Source: Halomonas nitroreducens (GTDB lineage: Bacteria; Pseudomonadota; Gammaproteobacteria; Pseudomonadales; Halomonadaceae). Taken from it: DNA of 64,000 bases. Location of the stretch: assembly GCF_003966155.1 (NCBI RefSeq), contig NZ_RXNS01000014.1:1-64000 (forward strand). The letters are read 5' to 3'. Of the stretch, positions 16,764-25,293 are shown one piece after another. The notes beneath the pieces were generated by a model. The model was not told the origin of the DNA. It worked only from the letters and a program-made list of their open reading frames with translations, and ran no database searches. Made by a program: the position numbers and the translations under genes. How positions within the stretch are numbered: the first letter of the stretch is position 1; every line of letters starts with the position of its first letter.

Positions 16764-18746
16764 ATGGCGAGACCGGACCCCACTCCCGAATCCCCGCAAG
16801 ACCGCCAGCCGAAGGGGGGCGGGAGGCTCCCCCCGGGCTCTCCCCAGCGTCAGCAATGGCTGATGTTCCTGTGGATGGCGATCGCCATCCTGTTGGTCGC
16901 GAACTTCATGGAGGCCTCGCGACAGCCGGGACGGGTCGAGATGACCTACACCGAATTCCTCGAGGCGGTCGAACAGGGGCAGGTCGAGACGGTCACCCTG
17001 AGGGGCCAGTCAGTGGAGGGCACCTTCACCGAGCGGGCCCGGACACAGCGCGACCTCGATGCCGGCGAGGGCTTCCACACTACCCGGCCGACCGTGGAGG
17101 GGCGTCAGCTGCTGGATCGCCTCCAGGCCAACGAGGTCGAGATCGTCGCCCGCTCGGACGAGGTCTCCTGGTGGCAGCGCATGCTGATGCTGGTGGTGCC
17201 CTGGATCCTGCTGCTGGCCCTGCTGTTCTGGTTCTGGAACCGCATGCAGCAGCGCCTGATGTCGGGTGGGGGGCCCTTCGGCATCGGCCAGTCCCGGGCG
17301 CACCAGTTCAGGGCCGAGGAGAGCGAGGTGCGCATGGAGGACGTGGCCGGCTCGGAGAACGCCAAGCGCGACATCTTCGAGGTGGTGGATTTCCTCAAGC
17401 AGCCCGAGCGCTATCGGGCCCTGGGCGCCAAGGTGCCCCACGGGCTCCTGATGATGGGCCCGCCGGGGACCGGCAAGACCCTGATGGCCAAGGCCGTGGC
17501 CGGCGAGGCCGGGGTGCCCTTCTTCAGCATCAGCGGCTCCGAGTTTATCGAGATGTTCGTGGGGGTGGGTGCCGCGCGGGTCCGCGACCTCTTCAAGAAG
17601 GCCAAGGAGCAGGCCCCGTCGGTGATCTTCATCGACGAGCTGGACTCGATCGGCCGCGCCCGGGGTACCGGCATGGGGGGGGGCCACGACGAGCGCGAGC
17701 AGACCCTCAACCAGATCCTCGCCGAGATGGACGGCTTCGAGCCGCACCATTCGGTGGTGGTGCTCTCCGCCACCAACCGTCCCGATGTGCTCGACCCCGC
17801 CCTGCTGCGCCCGGGGCGCTTCGATCGCAAGATCGTCCTGGAGATGCCCCATCGCCAGGCTCGGGAGGCGATCCTCAAGGTCCATACCCGCGACATCCCG
17901 CTGGCCGACGACGTCGACCTGGCGCGGCTGGCCGCCATCACCACCGGCTTCTCCGGGGCGGACCTGGCCAACCTGGCCAATGAGGCGGCACTGCTGGCCG
18001 GGCGCCGGGAACTGGAGATCGTCGACTGGGCCTGTTTCTCGAATGCCCGTGACCGTGTGCTGCTGGGCGAGGCCAAGGACGTCGCCCTGTCCGAGGACGA
18101 GCGCCACCGGGTCGCCTATCACGAGTCCGGGCATGCCCTGCTGGCCTACCTGCTGCCCCATGCCGACCCCCTCGAGAAGGTGACCGTGCTGCCGCGCGGG
18201 CAGGCTCTCGGGGTCACCGCCCAGGTGCCGGCCGAGGATCGCTTCACCTACGGCGAGGCCTACCTGTGCGATCGCCTGACCGTGATGTACGGCGGCCGGC
18301 TGGCCGAGGCCATCGTCTTCGGTGAGGTCAGCAGCGGCGCCCAGGACGACCTCGACCAGGCCACCCAACTGGCCCGGCGCATGGTGGCCCGCTGGGGCAT
18401 GAGCGAGCGGGTAGGCCCGGTGGTGTTCACCCAGAGCCACGAGCATGTCTTCCTCGGCAAGGAGATTGCCCAGGCCCGGGAGCACAGCGAGGAGACCGCC
18501 AGTCTGGTGGACGCGGAAATCCGCCGGCTGCTGACCGATGTCGAGGCCCGTGGCCGGGAGCTTCTCGAGCGTCACCGCGAGGCCCTGGACGCCCTGGCCG
18601 AGGCGCTGGAGCGTCGCGAGACCCTCGAGTTCGAGGAGATCCATGCGTTGCTCGAGGCGCATCTTCCCGGCGCGGCGCCGGAGCGCCAGGAGCGCCAGGA
18701 GCGTCGGGGCGTGCCGGCGGCCAAGGACCGTGGACGGCCGGGCTGA
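16764..18746 (+). CDS. ftsH: FtsH-type ATP-dependent zinc metalloprotease
   Basis: 660 residues from the ATG at 16764. Order: cytoplasmic tail, membrane helix (about 32-48), periplasmic domain (50-135), second helix (about 140-160), AAA+ domain with Walker A GPPGTGKT (232-239), Walker B VIFIDELDSIG, second region of homology ATNRPDVLDPALLRPGRFDR, then the M41 protease domain with zinc motif HESGH (453-457). FtsH forms a membrane hexamer that degrades membrane and short-lived cytoplasmic proteins. The N-terminal proline-rich tail is unusual and there is no rlmE/folP neighbourhood, so this is likely an accessory paralogue rather than the housekeeping copy. Confidence 0.93.
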   Translation: MARPDPTPESPQDRQPKGGGRLPPGSPQRQQWLMFLWMAIAILLVANFMEASRQPGRVEMTYTEFLEAVEQGQVETVTLRGQSVEGTFTERARTQRDLDAGEGFHTTRPTVEGRQLLDRLQANEVEIVARSDEVSWWQRMLMLVVPWILLLALLFWFWNRMQQRLMSGGGPFGIGQSRAHQFRAEESEVRMEDVAGSENAKRDIFEVVDFLKQPERYRALGAKVPHGLLMMGPPGTGKTLMAKAVAGEAGVPFFSISGSEFIEMFVGVGAARVRDLFKKAKEQAPSVIFIDELDSIGRARGTGMGGGHDEREQTLNQILAEMDGFEPHHSVVVLSATNRPDVLDPALLRPGRFDRKIVLEMPHRQAREAILKVHTRDIPLADDVDLARLAAITTGFSGADLANLANEAALLAGRRELEIVDWACFSNARDRVLLGEAKDVALSEDERHRVAYHESGHALLAYLLPHADPLEKVTVLPRGQALGVTAQVPAEDRFTYGEAYLCDRLTVMYGGRLAEAIVFGEVSSGAQDDLDQATQLARRMVARWGMSERVGPVVFTQSHEHVFLGKEIAQAREHSEETASLVDAEIRRLLTDVEARGRELLERHREALDALAEALERRETLEFEEIHALLEAHLPGAAPERQERQERRGVPAAKDRGRPG

Positions 18747-18814
18747 GCCGCCCGGCGACACCCGGGCTCGCCTATGGTGAACTGTCCCTCCCTCCTCGAT
18801 GGCAAGGACGCCCG

Positions 18815-19162
18815 ATGCTGCCCTTCGGCATCCTCTATTCCCTGACGCTGATCCTCTGCGGCTTGAGCCCTGATGCGCGGCTCCTCTATGGCGGCGCCGT
18901 TGTGGTCTTGCTGGCCGCAGTGGCAGTGGGCCATGTCGGCTGGCTGTTCGTGGTGCCGGCGCTTGGCTATGTGGCGCTGACCGCCTGGATGGTCGAGTGG
19001 CGGGTGGCGCCCTGGCTCTCATGGTGCCGACGGGCGCTGTGGCTGGTCGCCAGCCTCGCCGGTGGCCTCTATGGCCTGGCCGACCTATGGTCGGGGCGGC
19101 TGCTGTGGGCGGTGCTGGTCCACTGGGGGCTGAACCTGGCCCACCTGGCGCTGTTCACCTAG
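18815..19162 (+). CDS. small membrane protein with a CPBP-like C-terminal motif
   Basis: 115 residues, four hydrophobic segments. The last helix ends LLWAVLVHWGLNLAHLALF; His-x-x-x-Asn in a final helix resembles motif 3 of the CPBP (CAAX-like) intramembrane protease family, but the glutamate motif and the other conserved His are absent and the protein is half the usual length. It may be a small relative or only a look-alike. AAGGA precedes the ATG. It lies 68 bp after ftsH on the same strand. Confidence 0.65.
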   Translation: MLPFGILYSLTLILCGLSPDARLLYGGAVVVLLAAVAVGHVGWLFVVPALGYVALTAWMVEWRVAPWLSWCRRALWLVASLAGGLYGLADLWSGRLLWAVLVHWGLNLAHLALFT

Positions 19163-19353
19163 CCCATGACGGCCTGATGGGGCCATGTCGCCGGTGACGG
19201 CTGGCCCCGGCCTCGGCTAGCGGCGGAGGGGATGGGGAGCTAAGGTGGCTAGTCATCCCGATCAAGGATGTGCGCCCGAGGTCTTGCGCGCGAGAACTGC
19301 CTGCCGTGCCTGGCCCGCGTGCGACGAGGCACGCCTGAACAGGGGATTCCGTC

Positions 19354-21159
19354 ATGCCTGGTCATCCTCCTGCCGCCGCGCTGAACGTCGTGGCCGATGC
19401 CCCCGACTTCCGCGACCGTTTCTACGAGCCCTCGCTGTCCCCGCTCAGCGAGACCATGCTGCCGCCCCGGGACCTGCATATCCTCGATCAGGGTCACGAA
19501 GGGGCCTGCACCGGCTTCGGGCTGGCGGCGACCATCAACCTTCTCTATCGCTTCCAGGGCCAGGCTCACCGAGTCAGCCCGCGCATGCTCTACGAGCTGG
19601 CCAGGCGCTACGACGAGTGGGCGGGCGAGGACTACGAAGGTTCCAGCTGCCGGGGGGCGATCAAGGGCTGGAGGAACTCGGGGGTCTGTCTTGAGCAGCT
19701 GGCGCCCTTTCGGCCCGGCCAGCGGCACTTCGCCATCACGCCCCGCATGGCGGATGACGCCCGGCGGCGAACCCTCGGCGCCTATTATCGTCTGCGCCCC
19801 GAAATCACCGACTTCCATGCGGCCCTCAACGAGGTCGGCGTGATCTACGTCTCCGCCCGGGTGCACGTGGGCTGGTACGACCCGGTGGCGGACGAGGACG
19901 GCGAGGCCCATATCCCCGAGTCGCCGGACATCGTCGGGGGGCATGCCTTCGCCATCGTCGGCTACAACGCCAAGGGGTTCTGGGTGCAGAACTCCTGGGG
20001 CGGTCAGGCCTGGGGACATGGCGGCCTCGCGCTCTGGCGTTACGCCGACTGGGCGCGCAATGTCCTCGATGCCTGGGTGGTGCAGCTCGCCTTGCCGACC
20101 CCGCAGATCTTCGCCGGGCGAGCGGGTGACAAGTCCGCCGGCAACCGGGTGGTTGCCCGGGGCAGTGTGCCCAGGCAGCAGATCGAGGACCATTTCGTGC
20201 ATCTCGATGATGGCGACTACCACGACCAGGGGCGCTACTGGAGCAACCGTCAGCACATGACCCTGGTCCAGCACCGGCTGAAGCAGCGCGACTTCGATCA
20301 TGTGCTGCTGTATGCCCATGGCGGCCTGAACAGTACCCAGGCCTCGGCGCAGCGCATCGCCGCCATGAAGGGTGTCTTCCTGGCCAACGGCATCTATCCG
20401 TTCCACGTCATGTACGACACCGGCCTGGTCGAGGAGCTGCGGGATGTGATCCTCGGCAAGCGCATGGCGGCCGAGCGGGTCGCCGGCGATATCCGCGACT
20501 GGGTCGATCGCCGTATCGAGAGCCTCACCCGCAAGGTCGGCCGGGCCCTCTGGCGGGAGATGAAGTTCGGTGCCCGGCAGCCCTTCAGCACCAAGCGCGC
20601 CGACGGCAGCGATGCGCTCGGCAGGTTGCTGGCCACGCTGGGCGGGGAGGTGCCCATTCACTTGGCGGGACACTCCACCGGGGCCATCCTGCAGGCTCAC
20701 TTGCTGACGAGGGCCGTGTCGCTGTTTCCCGATCTCGAGGTGCGGACCTGCTCGCTGCTTGCCCCGGCAGCGAGCAACGCCCTGTTCGAGCAGTGTTACG
20801 TGCCGCTGCTGGAGCGCGGCCACCTCCAGGAGCTGTGCATCTACAACCTCACCGAGCGCCTGGAACGGGCCGACCAGGTGGCCCAGGTGTACGGCAAGTC
20901 CCTGCTCTACCTGGTCTCCAGGGCCTTCGAGGAGAAGCCCATGACGCCCCTGCTGGGGATGCAGGCTTACAATCCCCGGCTTCGCCTGGCCGGCCTGCCG
21001 GTCGAGATCGTCTACAGCCAGGGGGATCGCTCCCAGCGCAGCGCCAGCCTCAGCCATGGTGGCTTCGACAACGATCCCTGCACCCTGAACGATGTGCTGA
21101 GGCGGATTCTGGGCCAGGCCCCCGACCGGCCCTTCGTGGCGGAAGAGCTGGACTACTGA
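19354..21159 (+). CDS. papain-like (C1) cysteine protease fused to an alpha/beta hydrolase
   Basis: 601 residues, no signal peptide. Residues 30-245 are a papain-fold peptidase: oxyanion Gln46 and catalytic Cys52 in LDQGHEGACTGFGLA, His197 in GGHAFAIVGYN, Asn213 in WVQNSWG. Residues about 310-600 look like an alpha/beta hydrolase: HVLLYAHGGLNST, the nucleophile elbow LAGHSTGAIL with Ser441, a YSQGDRSQ acid-loop candidate and a late His in SLSHGGFDND. Both active sites look complete. The two-enzyme fusion is not a housekeeping arrangement; I do not know its substrate. It is flanked by a small membrane protein and an LD-carboxypeptidase on the other strand, which tell little about its role. Confidence 0.8.
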   Translation: MPGHPPAAALNVVADAPDFRDRFYEPSLSPLSETMLPPRDLHILDQGHEGACTGFGLAATINLLYRFQGQAHRVSPRMLYELARRYDEWAGEDYEGSSCRGAIKGWRNSGVCLEQLAPFRPGQRHFAITPRMADDARRRTLGAYYRLRPEITDFHAALNEVGVIYVSARVHVGWYDPVADEDGEAHIPESPDIVGGHAFAIVGYNAKGFWVQNSWGGQAWGHGGLALWRYADWARNVLDAWVVQLALPTPQIFAGRAGDKSAGNRVVARGSVPRQQIEDHFVHLDDGDYHDQGRYWSNRQHMTLVQHRLKQRDFDHVLLYAHGGLNSTQASAQRIAAMKGVFLANGIYPFHVMYDTGLVEELRDVILGKRMAAERVAGDIRDWVDRRIESLTRKVGRALWREMKFGARQPFSTKRADGSDALGRLLATLGGEVPIHLAGHSTGAILQAHLLTRAVSLFPDLEVRTCSLLAPAASNALFEQCYVPLLERGHLQELCIYNLTERLERADQVAQVYGKSLLYLVSRAFEEKPMTPLLGMQAYNPRLRLAGLPVEIVYSQGDRSQRSASLSHGGFDNDPCTLNDVLRRILGQAPDRPFVAEELDY

Positions 21160-21219
21160 GGGCGGTGACGGAGGCACCGGCACGCTCGTCCCTGGGCCAC
21201 CCCGCCCACCGGGCGGGCA

Positions 21220-22107
21220 TCAGGCCACGATGGTCAGGCAGCCGTTCTCGATGCGCCCGCCGGCCCCATAGCGCCAGGGGCGGTTGCGCAGGCCATGACC
21301 GATGGGCAGGCCACTGAACAGCGGCAGCGCGAGGGGGGCAAGGGTCCTGGCGAAGATGGCCTCCAGGGTCGTCTCGCCATAGGGCGTGCAACCCTCGAAA
21401 GTGCCCAGGCACACCGCCGCGGCCTCGTTCAGGGCACCGGCGTGCACCAGCTGCCACAGGGTGCGCTCCAGACGGTAGTAGGGCTCGCCCACGTCCTCGA
21501 GGATCACCAGTGCGCCGGGCGGTGCCTGGAAGGCCGCCGGCGTGCCGACGAGGCTCGCCAGGGTGGCCAGGTTGCCCCCCACCACCGGCCCCTGCAGCGC
21601 CGGCGGGGCCGGCCGGTGGGCGGTCAGCGGGTAGTCGAGGGCCGTCGGGCTCCGGACCAGGGCCAGGGTCTCCTCGAACTGGAGGCGGACCACCTCGCGC
21701 GCCGCCTCGTCGGCCCCGAACAGGTCGCCGGCAGCCTTGGCCACCGGCCCATGGATGGCCGGGAGCCCATGGCGATGGCACTGGTCGAGCAGTACGGTCA
21801 CGTCGGAATAGCCGATTAGCGGCTTGGGGTGGCGGGCCAGGTGGTCCCAGTCGATGCCCGCCACCAGCTGGGCGGCGCCATAGCCGCCGCGCACCGCCCA
21901 CACCGCCCGGGTGTCGGGGTCGGCATAGGCGGCATGCAGCTGGGCCAGGCGCCGCTCGCGACTGGCGGCCAGGTAGCGCTCCGGCGCCTGCAGCGGCTCC
22001 TCGACCCGCACCTCGACCCCCAGCGACTCCAGGCCGCGGATGCCGGCGGTCACGGCTTCCGGAGCGGTGTAGGACGAGGGCGCGATCAGGCTGACGGCGA
22101 GCGACAT
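21220..22107 (-). CDS. ldcA: murein LD-carboxypeptidase (LdcA family, peptidase S66)
   Basis: 295 residues. The S66 fold is clear: LIAPSS opening, WAVRGGYGAAQL, the nucleophile Ser in LIGYSDVT, GPVVGGNLATLASLVGTP, the catalytic Glu region LVILEDVGEP and the catalytic His in GLPIGHG near the C-terminus. LdcA removes the terminal D-Ala from cytoplasmic murein tetrapeptide during peptidoglycan recycling. Start set at 22107, where the family begins; the frame opens 69 bp further upstream. Normal length. Confidence 0.9.
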   Translation of the reverse strand: MSLAVSLIAPSSYTAPEAVTAGIRGLESLGVEVRVEEPLQAPERYLAASRERRLAQLHAAYADPDTRAVWAVRGGYGAAQLVAGIDWDHLARHPKPLIGYSDVTVLLDQCHRHGLPAIHGPVAKAAGDLFGADEAAREVVRLQFEETLALVRSPTALDYPLTAHRPAPPALQGPVVGGNLATLASLVGTPAAFQAPPGALVILEDVGEPYYRLERTLWQLVHAGALNEAAAVCLGTFEGCTPYGETTLEAIFARTLAPLALPLFSGLPIGHGLRNRPWRYGAGGRIENGCLTIVA

Positions 22108-22262
22108 GGCAATGGAATCCTGTGGCGAGCGGAGGAGACAGGCAAGCATTGTCGGCAGGAAGTCGCCTGCTGTCACGCCGGTGCCGCCTTCCCGGTGGCC
22201 AGGCAGCTGGTCTCTGGCGTCGCCGGCCCGGCCGTGGGCGGCCGGGGCAGGAAGCGCTCAAT

Positions 22263-22291
22263 CGCCCCCGCCGGTCGGGTCGGAGGGGGCG
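22263..22291 (-). terminator. possible hairpin downstream of the DUF5602 gene
   Basis: CGCCCCC (22263-22269) pairs with GGGGGCG (22285-22291) across 15 bases, 31 bp past the stop of the minus-strand DUF5602 gene. There is no T run, so it is a weak candidate. Confidence 0.3.
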
Positions 22292-22321
22292 GGCACTCGC
22301 CGGGGCATCCGCGCCCGAGGC

Positions 22322-23128
22322 TTAGAGGGGCTTGGCCGGCATGGCCGGGAAGGGGCGCAACTCGAGCAGCTCGACGCGGTACTCGTCGGTGGCGGGTTCG
22401 TAGGCCACGCGGTAACGGCCGGGGTAGTAGCCGGGGCTGCTGTAGGCGGCCGGAGTCCTCACCGGCAGGGTGGCATCCGGCCGCGACCGCAGGTAGTCCA
22501 GGGCGATCATCGGCTCGATGAAGATCAGCCTGCCGGTGTCGTAGCCGTACACGAAGGTGCGGGTGAACGGCTGGCCCTGGAACTCCTCGCTGTCGGTGTC
22601 GATGCCGTGGACGCCCATGCGCTCGACGGCCGAGTCGGGCGGGATCACATAGCCCGCGGGCACCAGCGTGCTCTCCGGCGGGATGAGTCGCGCCTCCCGG
22701 TCGGGGCCCTGGAAGGTGATGGCCTGCTGCTCGGCCGCGTCGATGAGATAGAAGTGTACGTCGAAGTGGGGAACCGAGTAGATGCCCTCGGGGATGTGGC
22801 CGATGGGGTTCCAGTTCAGTCCGACGTGGCGATAACCGGTGATCGGCGAGTCATCGGGCATCGGCAGCAGGTACTCCCACTCATGCTGGTCCGGCGTCTC
22901 CACCGGCAGCCCCTCCAGGACGCCGGCACTCAGCACCACGGCGACCGAACTCGGGATGCCATCCGTCTGTTCACTGACGGCGACCCGGGCCTGGCCGTTG
23001 CCGACGGCCACCGGATCGCCCCACGAGACCCGCTCCGCGACGGCCGGCAGGGCGGTAGCCGCCATGACCAGCGCCAGGGCCGATACGCCGCCGAGCCGGC
23101 GGAATCCGGCAACACTCATGATGTTCAT
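22322..23128 (-). CDS. secreted protein with DUF5602 (TTHB210-like) domain
   Basis: 268 residues from the ATG at 23128, which has GGAGGGG seven bases upstream. A signal peptide ends near residue 32 (ALPAVAE). The core has LNWNPIGHIPEGIYSVPHFD-type sequence with the PHFDVHFY motif, characteristic of the TTHB210-like DUF5602 family, followed by LIPPESTLVPAGYVIP and a C-terminal YRVAYEPATDEYRVEL strand. The His/Asp cluster could bind a metal. The protein is periplasmic; function is unknown. It is divergent from another secreted protein of unknown function 493 bp away. Confidence 0.8.
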   Translation of the reverse strand: MNIMSVAGFRRLGGVSALALVMAATALPAVAERVSWGDPVAVGNGQARVAVSEQTDGIPSSVAVVLSAGVLEGLPVETPDQHEWEYLLPMPDDSPITGYRHVGLNWNPIGHIPEGIYSVPHFDVHFYLIDAAEQQAITFQGPDREARLIPPESTLVPAGYVIPPDSAVERMGVHGIDTDSEEFQGQPFTRTFVYGYDTGRLIFIEPMIALDYLRSRPDATLPVRTPAAYSSPGYYPGRYRVAYEPATDEYRVELLELRPFPAMPAKPL

Positions 23129-23621
23129 GACCCCTCCACGATAGGTGCCGGACCGACAGGCGTGAGCCCGTGCGTCGCTGCCCGTCGCCGGTGCCATTGA
23201 CTGATGCTGCAGGCTTGCATGCCCGCCATGACCGTGTCATCTCGGGAGTCAGGTGTCGCGTGCGGAAGGAGCAGGAGGCATTGCCTGTCGGCGGTCCTGG
23301 CGCGGTGCCCTTGGCCGTGGTGAAGGCGGCTGGCGTTGGCTCATTGAGTATAGTGCCTGGCGCCGTGGTGCAGGGATGAAGGCGAGCGCCAGCCCGGTGG
23401 CAATCGGCACTCGTCGCGGGAATGAGACCACTGCTGATGGGCGCATGAGATGTCTCCCGTTGCCGCGCTTTTCTTCGGTCCCGGGTGGAGGAAACGCCAC
23501 CGTTTGACTTGAATGACAGGCAGCAAGGGGAGGGACTGCGGGCGAAGATGTCGATTCCAGGGCCGACTGGTGGGAAGGCGGGAAGCGCAGGCGGTCCGTT
23601 CTGTCGAAGGGAGAGTGGACG
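23129..23621. other. 493-bp intergenic region between two divergent genes for secreted proteins
   Basis: No credible gene: open frames on both strands lack ribosome sites and have non-coding composition. It contains a GTATAGTGCC block near 23346-23357 that could be a -10 for plus-strand transcription and a TTGACT (23504-23509) without a clear -10 partner. No long inverted repeat was noticed. It is probably the promoter region of both neighbours. Confidence 0.4.
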
Positions 23622-24179
23622 ATGAGAACACGTATTTCCTGGCGCGGCGCCATGGTCATGGCCGCCGCGGGAGCGAGCCTGGCGATGGCCGGCTCGGCGT
23701 CGGCCCAGTCGGACAAATTGCAGGAAGCGCTGAGCGCCACCTGGCCGGGCATGGTCGAGGACGCCACGGTGGTCGACTGGGAGGGCACGGTACTGCAGGA
23801 GGGAAGCAATGGCTATACCTGCCTGCCGACGCCGCCGACCATGGCGGGGCGGGCGCCGATGTGCCTGGACGAGGTATGGCAGGCCTGGGCCGAGGCCTGG
23901 CAGAACAAGCAACCCTTCACCGCCGAGCGGCTGGGCATCGCCTACATGCTGCAGGGCGACGAGGGGGCCAGCAATATCGATCCGTATGCCAAGGAGGCAA
24001 CCGATGACAACCAGTGGATCGAAGAGGGACCGCACCTGATGATCATCGCGCCGCCCGAGCTGCTGGAAGGCATGCCCACGGACCCCGACAACGGGGGCCC
24101 CTATGTGATGTGGCAGGGCACCGACTACCAGCACATCATGGTGCCGGTGGGGGCCCGGGACGCGTCCGAGGGGGAGTGA
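23622..24179 (+). CDS. conserved secreted protein of unknown function
   Basis: 185 residues. A signal peptide ends about residue 28 (GSASAQ). The mature part has a Cys pair (YTCLPTPP and APMCLDEVW), LGIAYMLQGDEGASNIDPYA, EEGPHLMII and a final TDPDNGGPYVMWQGTDYQHIMVPV. This set of motifs recurs in uncharacterised periplasmic proteins of proteobacteria as far as I can recall, but no activity is known to me. GAGAGTGGACG precedes the ATG. It is divergent from the DUF5602 gene and stands alone. Confidence 0.75.
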   Translation: MRTRISWRGAMVMAAAGASLAMAGSASAQSDKLQEALSATWPGMVEDATVVDWEGTVLQEGSNGYTCLPTPPTMAGRAPMCLDEVWQAWAEAWQNKQPFTAERLGIAYMLQGDEGASNIDPYAKEATDDNQWIEEGPHLMIIAPPELLEGMPTDPDNGGPYVMWQGTDYQHIMVPVGARDASEGE

Positions 24180-24243
24180 CCCGGCGAGCGTGCCGTCATC
24201 CACATCCATCGTCATAGCGCTAGGCCGGGCGGCTGTCGCTTGC

Positions 24244-25193
24244 CTATGCTGGCGGGGCGGCGTCGTCCCGGCGGGCGGAGGGGCCGATCGCCGCCTCCAA
24301 GGCCTGCCGCATTGGCGCCAGTGCCTCCCCCAGCCAGTCGCCGAAGGCGACCACACGGGGGGCCTCGGCAGTGGCCGGCAGGCTGACCAGATAGTAGCTG
24401 AACTCGCAGCGCCGCCAGGGGCGCAGTGCCACCACCTCGCCCCGCTGGAGCATCTCCCGCACCACCGAGAGGCGTGTGAGGCACAGTCCCAGGCCCTGTC
24501 GGCAGGCGGCCAGTGCCAGGCTGCTGTCGGAGACCCTGAGGCGCCGCAGCGCCTGGGGGGCATGCAGGCCGGCTTCACGCCACCAGGGCCCCCAGTGACT
24601 CCAGGGCTCGCCGGACATGGCTCCGGCATCCTCGATGAAGCAGGCGTCTCGCCAGTCGCCAGGCCCCGGCGAGCCCTTGCCAGGGCCCACCACGGTGATC
24701 GCATCGTCCAGCAGGGGCACCACCTGCAGTCCCGGATAGTCGCCGGTGCCGAAGCGGATGGCGAGGTCGACCTCGCCGTCGCGGAGGCTGGCCAGCCGGT
24801 TGTCACCCGCCAGCGTCAGCGCCAGTCCCGGATGGCGGTGCAGCAACTCGCCCACCCGCGGCATCAGGGTCTGCTGCACAAAGGCCTGGGGCGCCGACAC
24901 CCGCAATGGGCCGTCGAGGCTCGGCTGGCGCAGCTCCCGGGTGGCCCGTTCGATCAGCACGAAGGCCTCGGCGATGCGCTCGCGGTAGCGCGCGCCGGCT
25001 TCGGTCAGGATCACCCCGCGTACCTTGCGCTTGAACAGCCGCAGCCCGAGCCCTCCTCGAGGGCCTTGATGCGATGGCTGACGGCCGCGGCCGTGACGTT
25101 TAACTCGTCGGCGGCGGCGCTGAAGCTGCCCAGCCGGGCCGCCGCCTCGAAGGCATGCAGGGTGGCCAGGGGCAGGTGAGAGGACGGCGGCAT
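24244..25193 (-). pseudogene. LysR-family regulator broken by a frameshift
   Basis: The first frame (from the ATG at 25193) gives LATLHAFEAAARLGSFSAAADELNVTAAAVSHRIKALEE, a standard LysR helix-turn-helix, then runs off frame. A second frame resumes at about 25050 with LFKRKVRGVILTEAGARY and continues through a complete effector domain (LRVSAPQAF, VDLAIRFGTGDYPGL, GLGLCLTRL) to 24244. One missing base near GAGGAGGGCTCGG (about 25048-25060) explains it. The order and sequence resemble GcvA-type regulators. It is divergent from the phzF-like gene and likely once controlled it. A sequencing error is possible. Confidence 0.82.
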
Positions 25194-25293
25194 GGCTTAC
25201 TCCTGATAAGCCTCTGGGCGAGAAACCATATGTTGTTATTACACCCGCTAAACCCAGAATGCGAGGCATCCCCCCTCGATCAGGAGACCTCCC

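Noticed and set aside
18815..19162. Bona fide CPBP/CAAX protease
   Set aside because: Only one His-x-x-x-Asn-like motif in the last helix; the Glu-Glu-x-x-Arg motif and the other catalytic residues are missing.
23249..23809. 186-codon minus-strand frame between the two secreted-protein genes
   Set aside because: Ser/Pro/Arg-rich with no family resemblance and overlaps the start of a convincing plus-strand gene.
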